The notes beneath the pieces are model-generated. The model had not been told where the DNA came from and did not search any database. It saw nothing but the letters and a program-made list of their open reading frames with translations. A stretch of 64,000 nt of DNA from Bin80 sp965219915. GTDB taxonomy: Bacteria; Bacteroidota; Rhodothermia; Rhodothermales; Bin80. The stretch is taken from contig OZ244794.1 of assembly GCA_965219915.1 (NCBI GenBank), positions 1,550,001 to 1,614,000 of the forward strand, written 5' to 3'. The position numbers were made by a program, and so were the translations under genes. Positions within the stretch are counted from its first letter, which is position 1. Each line of letters begins with the position of its first letter. Shown here one piece after another: positions 7,222-15,021 of this stretch.

Positions 7222-9477
7222 ATGACACGCATGCGAGTTTTGTCGCTTGGTCTCTGTTTCCTGACCTTCAGCGCTGCCGCCCAGGTGCAGCGGACTCCCA
7301 TTGAAGCCGATGATTTGCTCAAGATTCAGCAGCTGGGTAATGTAGTCGCAGCGCCCAACGGTCGTTACATAGCCTATACGGTTCGTTCTATTGTCCCGGA
7401 TGAGGAAGCGGATTATAAGTACCAATCACAGATATGGATGATATCCGCGGGTGGATCAGAGCCCCCTCAGCAATTGACATACAGTGAAGGAGGTGGAACT
7501 TCGCCCGTTTGGCATCCAGATGGCGAGCGTCTGACATTTTTGCGTTCTGTGGATGGAAAAATGCAGCTATTTGAAATATCCATTTATGGAGGAGAAGCCA
7601 GGCAGCTGTTCAGTTTTGAACACGGGATCAGTAACCCACAATGGTCTCCAGATGGCCGATATGTACTCTTCACGGTCTCATTGACGAGAGAGCAGGTAAC
7701 CGAGCTAACCGGATCTGATCCTGTGTGGTCGGAAGAGCGACCGGGCAGACCCTCCTGGGAGGAGTATACTGTTGATCCAGCCCCGAATGGAGATCTAGCA
7801 AATGTTCGAGCCTGGCTGAACAGGAACCGGGAAGAGGGCAATCCGCGTCTACTGACGAGGCTTAATCTGCAGGGCGAACTGGACTTGTCCCCTGAACGTC
7901 GCTCACAACACTACTTCGTTGCAGATTTGACAGCGGACGAGCCTGAGGTCAGGATGGTTACCTCGGGGCACTATGGCTTCAGCGGTGCGACTTGGCTATT
8001 GGACAACCGTCAGATCGTCGTCAGCGGTTACCCGGCAACTACCCAACACCCCGATCGCGAGCGGGACCGCGACCTCTATCTAATTGATGTGGAAACCAAA
8101 CGTGTACAGTTGCTGCTTGATGTAGGGGGCTATCGACTGGGTTCTCCCGTGGTATCTCCCAATGGGCGCTTTGTGACATTCCAGGCCACTAATCTTGAAG
8201 ATGCCGGATACGCGCAAACGGAGGTGGGATATTTTGCGATTGATGGACGGAGCCCTCCCGAGATGCTAACTTTGGATTTTGATCGCAGTGTTCGGAACGT
8301 TCAGTGGTCGCATGATAATTGGTTTATTTACTTTACTGCGCCGTCTGAGGGGGGAGTACCGCTTTATCGTGCATCAGTGAATGATGGTCGACCAGCATTA
8401 CCCACCCCCGAGCCGGTTGCAGATTCGTTGTTGGCTGACAGTCTGGATCAGCGTGCAAGGTCATTCTTCTATCGTGGAGAACTGGTTCACCGGGGATTGC
8501 CCGTGACACAGCTTACCGATAACGAAAAGGGTATTGGGAGCTATGATCTAACAACGGCCACTGCCTACATGGTGATGACGCAGGTTGTTAATCCGTCCGA
8601 ATTGTATACATCTCCGATGGATTTCGAATCGCCAAGAGTGATTACGCGGCATAATCAGGAATGGCTCCAGGATAAGGCATTAAGTTTTCCAGCGGCTTAT
8701 CGTCTGCGGCGGGATACAGTCGCGGTGCAGTACTGGGTGATGCCGCCTACTTTTCAGGTTCCTGGTCGAACCTATCCGCTGATGGTTGCTATTCATGGAG
8801 GGCCTGCGTCGATGTGGGGTCCTGGCGAAGCCACCATGTGGCACGAGTTTCAGTTCATGGCAGCAAAGGGGTACGGACTAGTCTATTCCAATCCTCGAGG
8901 GTCTGGGGGATACGGAAATGCTTTTCGTCGGGGCAACTACCAGGATTGGGGAGTAGGACCGGCTGAGGATGTATTGGCTGCGGCTAGCGAGGTTGCGAGG
9001 AGAAGTCGGTGGGTGAATACTGACCGGCAGGTTGTTACTGGGGGATCATATGCTGGATACCTAACAGCCTGGATTGTATCCCAGGATCACCGCTTCAAGG
9101 CTGCGATTGCCCAGCGGGGGGTTTATGACTTATCCACGTTCTTTGGAGAGGGTAATGCATGGCGTCTTGTGCCAAATCACTTTGGAGGTTATCCCTGGGA
9201 GTCTGGTGTGCTTTTGAGAGCGAATTCTCCGATCACGTTCGTAGATCAAATCCGAACCCCTCTACTCATAATGCACGCCGACAACGATCTTCGAACTGGA
9301 GTGATTCAAAGCGAGTTACTGTACAAGAGCCTGAAGGTGCTTGGCCGCCCAGTAGAGTATGTTCGGTACCCGGATGCAGGGCATGATCTGTCGCGTACTG
9401 GAAACCCAAAACAGCGTATCGATCGGCTGTTGCGCATTTGGGAGTTTATGGAAAGATATGCTGGAAGCGAATCCTAG
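7222..9477 (+). CDS. S9 family (prolyl oligopeptidase-type) peptidase, exported
   Basis: A 751-residue serine peptidase with a signal peptide (MTRMRVLSLGLCFLTFSAAA, then Q). Residues 30-450 form a WD40-like/TolB-like propeller with repeated S-P-D-G-R and W-H-P-D-G motifs; the C-terminal third is an alpha/beta hydrolase. The catalytic triad is visible: Ser in G-G-S-Y-A-G-Y (about residue 609), Asp in H-A-D-N-D-L-R (about 685) and His in G-H-D-L-S-R (about 720). The oxyanion region H-G-G-P is also present. It would cleave short peptides in the periplasm. The following CPBP gene starts 5 bases after its stop, so the two are likely cotranscribed. Confidence 0.92.
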   Translation: MTRMRVLSLGLCFLTFSAAAQVQRTPIEADDLLKIQQLGNVVAAPNGRYIAYTVRSIVPDEEADYKYQSQIWMISAGGSEPPQQLTYSEGGGTSPVWHPDGERLTFLRSVDGKMQLFEISIYGGEARQLFSFEHGISNPQWSPDGRYVLFTVSLTREQVTELTGSDPVWSEERPGRPSWEEYTVDPAPNGDLANVRAWLNRNREEGNPRLLTRLNLQGELDLSPERRSQHYFVADLTADEPEVRMVTSGHYGFSGATWLLDNRQIVVSGYPATTQHPDRERDRDLYLIDVETKRVQLLLDVGGYRLGSPVVSPNGRFVTFQATNLEDAGYAQTEVGYFAIDGRSPPEMLTLDFDRSVRNVQWSHDNWFIYFTAPSEGGVPLYRASVNDGRPALPTPEPVADSLLADSLDQRARSFFYRGELVHRGLPVTQLTDNEKGIGSYDLTTATAYMVMTQVVNPSELYTSPMDFESPRVITRHNQEWLQDKALSFPAAYRLRRDTVAVQYWVMPPTFQVPGRTYPLMVAIHGGPASMWGPGEATMWHEFQFMAAKGYGLVYSNPRGSGGYGNAFRRGNYQDWGVGPAEDVLAAASEVARRSRWVNTDRQVVTGGSYAGYLTAWIVSQDHRFKAAIAQRGVYDLSTFFGEGNAWRLVPNHFGGYPWESGVLLRANSPITFVDQIRTPLLIMHADNDLRTGVIQSELLYKSLKVLGRPVEYVRYPDAGHDLSRTGNPKQRIDRLLRIWEFMERYAGSES

Positions 9478-9481
9478 TTAG

Positions 9482-10243
9482 GTGTTTCGTACAGAGACAC
9501 GACGGTTCCTTAAAGCGCTGCGGTCATTGGACTTGCAGACGGTCACAGTGTTGACGCTTTCCGGGCTACTATTGATTGCCACGTTCAAGCTCGGAAGCCG
9601 CGACTTCTTTCTGGAGCAGGTGGCTCCAGAGGGAACCCGACTACAGTCGTGGGCCTGGTGGTTTGTTGTCCAGGGAATTACAGGATTTGCAATTCCGGTG
9701 CTTGTCTTGATTCTAGGGTTTCGCCAGAGGCCTGCGGCTATTGGTTTGGGGCTTGGTGACTGGAAGCTAGCAATAATACTTTTTGTTCTCTATCTACCAG
9801 TCGTCATTATTGGCACCTGGGTGCTCTCAGATGGACGGCTCTTCCAGGCAGAATATCCCCACTACCGTGGGGCAGTGGAGTCGTGGTCTGTGTTTGCTAC
9901 CTATCATGCACTTTTCCTTTTTTATTGGATGGGTTGGGAGTACCTGTGGAGAGGTTTTATTCTATTTGGAACAGCACGCACGTTTGGGCTGCATGCTATA
10001 CTTGTCCAGGCAATTCCATTTGCATTAATGCATATACAGAAGCCTACGAGTGAATTGGTGCTATCTCTTGTGGGAGGAGTGGTTCTGGGCGCACTAGTCT
10101 GGCGCTGTCGCGCATTCTGGATAGCAGTACCGATTCATTCGGTACAAATGCTGGCTTTGGACTTTTGGTGCAGTCTGCGTATCCGAACAGGAGCAAGTGG
10201 TTTTGGGATTGAGGCTTTGCGTACGGCGTTCACAGGAATATAG
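9482..10243 (+). CDS. CPBP-family intramembrane metalloprotease
   Basis: A 253-residue polytopic membrane protein of the CPBP (CAAX protease and bacteriocin-processing, formerly Abi) family, starting at a GTG. The active-site elements are E153-Y-L-W-R157 (the E-x3-R half of motif 1), H184 in F-A-L-M-H-I, and H219 in A-V-P-I-H-S. The first glutamate of the usual E-E-x3-R pair is replaced by Trp152, which could alter or weaken metal chemistry. Some CPBP proteins process peptides or prenylated substrates; no substrate is suggested by the sequence. It sits 5 bases behind the S9 peptidase and is the last gene before the defence island. Confidence 0.85.
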   Translation: MFRTETRRFLKALRSLDLQTVTVLTLSGLLLIATFKLGSRDFFLEQVAPEGTRLQSWAWWFVVQGITGFAIPVLVLILGFRQRPAAIGLGLGDWKLAIILFVLYLPVVIIGTWVLSDGRLFQAEYPHYRGAVESWSVFATYHALFLFYWMGWEYLWRGFILFGTARTFGLHAILVQAIPFALMHIQKPTSELVLSLVGGVVLGALVWRCRAFWIAVPIHSVQMLALDFWCSLRIRTGASGFGIEALRTAFTGI

Positions 10244-10767
10244 TTGGCTGGGGCAATGCCAGATCTTCAACGAGTTTTGCGTGACATCTGTGCGGTATCT
10301 AGAGTATTACCAATGCTCAGCCGAAATCTTTGGTTTGTTTTATGTTGAGACATCCGGTATGAGATTCATGGTCGTCTGTTTTTTTATCCTCAAACCGAGT
10401 ATTCCGAGGGAAATGGGCCACTTGGTCGAAATATGCACTCAAACGCCAATAAGCTAAACCCTAAACCAAAAATTTTCTGACGAGCGATGTGAAGGGACAG
10501 GAGGATTGAGTTTTACCTACACCTGTGGTCTTGATGTCTATCTCGACGCCCGGAAGATTAGTTCCCAAGGTGCATTACTCTTTCGAACGGGTAGCCTTTT
10601 GAAGGATAGGCAGTGAACTTGCGCTCAGGGTAGGTGCCAATAGCTTGCGGTTGGAAATACCATTAAAGACGAGTCCCATTATTTCCCCTCTCGCTTGAGG
10701 CAAAAAAAACTGCTTCGTTTCGTAAGTATATGGGAGTTGGTGGCTGTACTGATGTCGTATAGTTGGT
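10244..10767. other. Intergenic stretch between CPBP gene and defence island
   Basis: About 520 bases between two converging genes. Short open frames here show no family-like sequence, and no tRNA, terminator or clear repeat could be recognised. It marks the left junction of the 10.8-24.5 kb island. Confidence 0.5.
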
Positions 10768-12195
10768 TCAAATTCTATGGTCAATATTGGAAAAGTTACC
10801 TGAACCATTTCCTTGGATGACGTACTCAAATCGCACCTTATCTTCGTCGTCGTTTCGACTATCATCCTTGATCTCCAACACACGAATGGCCGCAAAAAAG
10901 CCTTCCATGTTTTTGAGTACTGCAATTTGATTGCGATGAACGGTACGACATCGTGAAGTGTAATTCAGACTTTCAGCATTATTTACTTCTTGAATCGACC
11001 GAACATTCCTTCCAGCCACTGCAACTCCCCTGATCGAAGGAGGATCGTTGAGGAGGTAAATAGTGGTATCACTGGCCTTACTCCACCTTGTTTCGAATCT
11101 GGCTTTGCCAGAACCGATAATGTATACTCCGTTGTAATTGCTGTAATTGAATGCGACTTCACCAGCAAATTGCTTCGCTTCTGGTGGTGGAGAATTGGAC
11201 TCTTTTCCAGCCAATGGCTGAACACCGACCTTCTGGCAAATTTCTTTCGCTATGAGCGCAGGAGTTGGGCATTTATTGACATCTAAATATGCAATATTAT
11301 CGGGCAAGCTGGGTAGGACTGCTTCGTCTAAGCGCACTGGCAGGACAATTGTTTTTCTTTCGATCAGTGCTGAAAAAATGGAATGACTGGCTTCCAGCTT
11401 CGGCCACCCTTTGGAGCAATACTCCTCGGAAATAAACAGTACAACATAGCGGCTATTGGTATAGACATCCTTTATGATTTCAAATAGTGGGTTACCCCAA
11501 AGTAAATTCTGTTCAAAGTCATCGTAGAAAACCCGTAAGTCGCTAGATTCAAGATACCTCGCAACCTCTTCCACAATAGCTCTCTGCTCACCAGCAAAGG
11601 ATAGGGCTACATCATATTTCTTGTTCGTTGAAAGTAGATCTTCAAATCTAGTCTCTCCAGTTTCGTTTACTGCACGGCGGGAGTTTATTTTCTTCGGAGT
11701 CTGAGACGTTCCGCTTGTGCCATCGGAAAACACTTCAGAGTCTCTGTCAGTGATTTGACCATTTCGGAGTTCCCAGTCGAGCCCTTTCTCACGTAAAAAC
11801 TCGTTTAGTTGGCGCTCAAACTCAAAGGCGGCGTGCGGATTGTCTGAAAAAAGTTCGGTGTAGAATGATTCGGCAATAGCATGCACTTTGTCCGAGGGGG
11901 CGCCATCAATGAGACACTTGACCTCGTTCCAAACGAGTGGCGGGAGCCTGTTATTTGAATCAGGACGGACCAAGAGAACGCGACAGATTACAGCGCGTAT
12001 ATCGTATAGATTCATTCCTAGACGCTCGACGAGGTTAAGAATGGCTTCTAGAACTTCCGAAGGTGCGTCCGCAAGAGCAGCAATCTGTTTATCGTCAGGT
12101 CGGTAGCCCCGTCGTGCTGAGGGAGGTTTGAATGTCATGGAATAATTGATTGTGACTGAGGTTTTGGGTTGGAGGACATGGATGATATCCAACAC
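10768..12195 (-). CDS. TIR-domain defence protein with AbiJ-like N-terminal domain
   Basis: A 475-residue protein read from a GTG at 12195; an ATG at 12138 (MTFKPPSARRG) is an equally likely start. Residues about 45-155 resemble the AbiJ N-terminal domain 4 type: helices, then R-Q-L-N-E-F-L-R-E-K-G-L and W-E-L-R-N-G-Q-I. Residues about 193-325 are a TIR domain beginning K-Y-D-V-A-L-S-F-A-G-E, with the catalytic glutamate expected at E268 in W-x3-E. Residues about 343-470 form a beta-rich domain I cannot name. Bacterial TIR proteins often hydrolyse NAD+ or make cyclic ADP-ribose signals after phage sensing, so an abortive-infection role is inferred. It stands alone on its strand, next to the methyltransferase and helicase genes. 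Confidence 0.85.
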   Translation of the reverse strand: MLDIIHVLQPKTSVTINYSMTFKPPSARRGYRPDDKQIAALADAPSEVLEAILNLVERLGMNLYDIRAVICRVLLVRPDSNNRLPPLVWNEVKCLIDGAPSDKVHAIAESFYTELFSDNPHAAFEFERQLNEFLREKGLDWELRNGQITDRDSEVFSDGTSGTSQTPKKINSRRAVNETGETRFEDLLSTNKKYDVALSFAGEQRAIVEEVARYLESSDLRVFYDDFEQNLLWGNPLFEIIKDVYTNSRYVVLFISEEYCSKGWPKLEASHSIFSALIERKTIVLPVRLDEAVLPSLPDNIAYLDVNKCPTPALIAKEICQKVGVQPLAGKESNSPPPEAKQFAGEVAFNYSNYNGVYIIGSGKARFETRWSKASDTTIYLLNDPPSIRGVAVAGRNVRSIQEVNNAESLNYTSRCRTVHRNQIAVLKNMEGFFAAIRVLEIKDDSRNDDEDKVRFEYVIQGNGSGNFSNIDHRI

Positions 12196-12603
12196 AACGG
12201 GATGAACAGGTGAATCGAAGATAGGATAGATTCACTTAACGATCCAGCAAACGAACCTTGGCACCATAGGACTCATGCGGTAAGTCCTATCACTTATGAA
12301 CCAATCTTCAGCGGACCGCTCTGAATAATGAATTCGTATGTTCACATATCTCAGCGCTTATTTATTAGCACATCTGTGAATTAGATATAAAGTAACCTAA
12401 TGAGGAGTATGACTGATTGAAATCCTGTAATACTCTCAGTCAATAATCCTTTATCTCCTCCGTCCAATGAAGAAGTCAAATTAAAGCAACTACATGCGTG
12501 TGTAACCCATCTTTTGGGAAAAAAGTTGTAATATTGGGTGAAACTAACGCAGTAATTGCAACACTTTTCAAACTCCTCTCTGGCAGTAAATAAGGATACA
12601 CGC
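12196..12603. other. Gene-free stretch upstream of the TIR gene
   Basis: About 400 AT-rich bases between the divergent TIR gene and the transposase relic. It presumably holds the TIR promoter, but I cannot point to boxes with confidence. No upstream part of the transposase is recognisable here, so the rest of that element was deleted or has decayed. Confidence 0.5.
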
Positions 12604-12939
12604 ACCCCCTATACTGATGATGCGAAAGCCTACTAGGCATTACGTAGAGCAGCACACGCAACGGTTAAGCACTCCGTCAAAGAATACGTCAACGGGGAAG
12701 TCCATATCAGCGAGATGGAATCGTTTTGGTCGCTCTTGAAGCGGGGCTATAATGGCACCTATCACAGAATGTCACCAATGCACTTACGGCGCTACGTCAA
12801 TGAGTCTGTATGCAGACACGATGCCCGCCATCTTGATTCCAAAAAGCAGATGGAGCAATTGGCAAAGGGGTTGGTAGGGAAAGAGATCACGTATAAGACG
12901 CTCACGCGGAAGGCTGGGCTGGATTCAACGGCAGCCTGA
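12604..12939 (+). pseudogene. ISXO2-like (IS1595 family) transposase, C-terminal relic
   Basis: The reading frame gives Y-T-D-D-A-K-A-Y, a TAG stop at 12634-12636, then H-S-V-K-E-Y-V-N-G-E-V-H and E-S-F-W-S-L-L-K-R-G-Y-N-G-T-Y-H, then H-L-R-R-Y-V-N-E. These are the C-terminal blocks of the DDE domain of ISXO2-like transposases, including one catalytic Asp (T-D) and the Glu before S-F-W. The N-terminal half is missing and the frame carries the internal stop, so it is dead. Its terminal TGA overlaps the ATG of the methyltransferase gene (TGATG), so the relic now forms the immediate leader of that gene. Confidence 0.88.
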
Positions 12940-14570
12940 TGCAGACCAACGCGTTGTACTATGGGGATTGCTTGGAGGTGATGGATGAATTTCCCGACTC
13001 GTGTATTGACCTGATTTACTTGGATCCACCTTTCAATAGCAGGACAGATTATAATTGTTTTTTTCCAAGTTCTGTAAGCAGTAGTTCCAAGATCAGAGAG
13101 GAATCACATCTTGCTCAGATATTGGCTTTTGAAGATACATGGCACTGGGATGAACAGGCGTTTGAACGCGTGAGTGATATATCAAATGCCTTAGCTCATC
13201 CAGCCCACAAAACCATTAAAGCATTACGGGATGTGATAGGTGAAACTGGGGCACTTGGTTATCTCTCGTATATGGCTGAGCGTCTAGCCAAAATGAGGCG
13301 AATACTGAAGCCTGCGGGTAGTATATACTTGCATTGTGATTATACCATGAGCCATTACTTGAAAGTGCTCATGGATGATATATTTGGGGCGGATAAATAC
13401 AGAAACGATATTACTTGGAAGCGAACGACATCTCGTGGTGATGGAAATCGATACGGCCGTATTTCTGACTCCATCCTTTATTATGCCCCAAATGGTGCCA
13501 CATGGCGGAATCAGTATGAGGAGGAGGGGTTGGTCGTCAGTGGAGATCAGACTATCCCATTGACGGGGCCAGGCATATCAAGCGGAGAATCTGGAAAACC
13601 GTGGAAGGGATATGATCCAGCCACATCTGGAAGGGGAAGATGTTGGTCAGTACCAAAAAGGGGAACATACGCCGAATGGTTGGACCAGAATCTAATCCCG
13701 GGCTATATGCAAATTGAAGGTATCCATGATCGACTGGATGCACTGGACGAAAAGGGGCTGATCAGGTTTTCAAAAAACGGGATTCCCAGAGTATTTCGTC
13801 CTGCACAGGCGCAGAATTCGGGCCCTAAGGTGAATGATGTTTGGACTGATATATACCTTGAGGATGTGAATGAACATATCAAAGATTACCCTACACGGAA
13901 ACCGGTTAAGCTTTTAGAACGAATCATTAAGGCATCATTGCCAGATGGTGGAGTAATCTTTGACCCCTTTTGCGGTTGTGGGACAACAATAGAAGCAGCT
14001 CACAAATTAAAGTGTGATTGGGTTGGTATTGATATTTCTCCATACGCCATTAACTTGATTGAGAAGCATCGAATGAGAGGAATTCCTATTGACGTATATG
14101 GAATCCCGAAAGACCCATTAGGTGCAGCAAAGCTTGCTCAGGAGAATCCGTTTGACTTTGAAAAGTGGGCAGTTTGTCGGATACCAGGGCTTGCTCCCAA
14201 TTCAAAACAGGTAGGAGATGGTGGAATAGATGGACGGGGTATTTTATTGCAGAGACCAAGCAACTACAACTCTAGACTGGTACTTGCTCAAGTTAAAGGT
14301 GGAAAACACAGCGCAAGTGCACTCCGGGATTTTCTTGGTGTGATTGATTCAAACAGGGCCGCAATGGGCATATACATTACCCTCAGTTCCGTCAAATCCC
14401 ACAATGCACATACAGCCATAGGAGAAAAAGGAAAAATCCAATACGGAGTCACAGAGTTCCCTCGTGCTCAGTTGTGGTCTATTGAGAATCACTTCGAAAA
14501 CCAGTTACCTAGAATGCCACCTCTTGCAGATCCGTATACGGGTAAAGAGGTGCTACCTTGGCTATTCTAG
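12939..14570 (+). CDS. DNA amino-methyltransferase fused to Mrr-like nuclease domain
   Basis: A 543-residue protein with two parts. Residues 1-385 are a beta-type N4-cytosine/N6-adenine methyltransferase: catalytic motif IV D29-P-P-F early, and the SAM-binding motif F-D-P-F-C-G-C-G-T-T late (341-350), followed by W-V-G-I-D-I-S. Between them lies a variable target-recognition region. Residues about 405-510 resemble the Mrr/PD-(D/E)xK fold: G-D-G-G-I-D (D427/D431 region), then Q451-V-K453, then a G-I-Y-I-T-L strand. This would make a single-chain modification-restriction enzyme or a methyltransferase with a DNA-end-sensing module. The start ATG overlaps the stop of the transposase relic. It converges on the helicase operon. 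Confidence 0.85.
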   Translation: MQTNALYYGDCLEVMDEFPDSCIDLIYLDPPFNSRTDYNCFFPSSVSSSSKIREESHLAQILAFEDTWHWDEQAFERVSDISNALAHPAHKTIKALRDVIGETGALGYLSYMAERLAKMRRILKPAGSIYLHCDYTMSHYLKVLMDDIFGADKYRNDITWKRTTSRGDGNRYGRISDSILYYAPNGATWRNQYEEEGLVVSGDQTIPLTGPGISSGESGKPWKGYDPATSGRGRCWSVPKRGTYAEWLDQNLIPGYMQIEGIHDRLDALDEKGLIRFSKNGIPRVFRPAQAQNSGPKVNDVWTDIYLEDVNEHIKDYPTRKPVKLLERIIKASLPDGGVIFDPFCGCGTTIEAAHKLKCDWVGIDISPYAINLIEKHRMRGIPIDVYGIPKDPLGAAKLAQENPFDFEKWAVCRIPGLAPNSKQVGDGGIDGRGILLQRPSNYNSRLVLAQVKGGKHSASALRDFLGVIDSNRAAMGIYITLSSVKSHNAHTAIGEKGKIQYGVTEFPRAQLWSIENHFENQLPRMPPLADPYTGKEVLPWLF

Positions 14571-14584
14571 CAACCAACGACATA

Positions 14585-14803
14585 ATGGATACTTTTGTGA
14601 TATTCTTCCTTATCCCTGCGGCCCTTCTGATCTTTAGTATCCTAAGACTCCGTTACGAGAGAAAGCGTGCGGCCGAAGAGGCTTTTGAGAAAAACAGACC
14701 ACATACATTTGAGGAAAAGGTCAAGAGAGAACTTGCCCGCAGGCAAGAGAGAGCTGCTATAAGGAAAGAGGTTGAGCGACGCCTGGCAGATCTTGATCAA
14801 TGA
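14585..14803 (+). CDS. Small single-pass membrane protein, function unknown
   Basis: A 72-residue frame starting MDTFVIFFLIPAALLIFSIL, one clear transmembrane helix, followed by a strongly charged helical tail rich in Arg, Lys and Glu that looks coiled-coil-like. A TTG at 14558 inside the methyltransferase gene would add nine residues. It begins 15 bases after the methyltransferase stop on the same strand and so may be cotranscribed with it. The membrane helix plus charged cytoplasmic tail would suit a membrane anchor or effector, but I recognise no family. Confidence 0.55.
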   Translation: MDTFVIFFLIPAALLIFSILRLRYERKRAAEEAFEKNRPHTFEEKVKRELARRQERAAIRKEVERRLADLDQ

Positions 14804-15021
14804 CTGATTAAATCCCCACGCCGTAACTAGTCCAACCTCCAACTTCCGTGAAGCGCCCCGGACCCCCAAGTCCCAACTACAAACGAAGGAGGCGTCAGCC
14901 CGGCCGCGTGAGCGTCCCCGAAGGACCCGAAGCCTAATTCTGCAACGGCTGAATAGATTGCCCGTGCAATCTTCAACGCACTCCAAGGGAGCATCAGGGA
15001 TCGGTGAATAAACATGACATC

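Noticed and set aside
10760..10785. GGTTCAAATTC, resembling a tRNA T-loop
   Set aside because: The bases on either side cannot form the 5-bp T stem and no acceptor or anticodon arms are present.
10575..10925. Open frame of 116 codons on the minus strand
   Set aside because: Its first half lies over the 3' end of the TIR gene in another frame, and the rest shows no family-like sequence.
10768..12195. Thoeris
   Set aside because: A TIR protein alone does not make Thoeris; no ThsA (SIR2 or Macro-type) gene is in the island.
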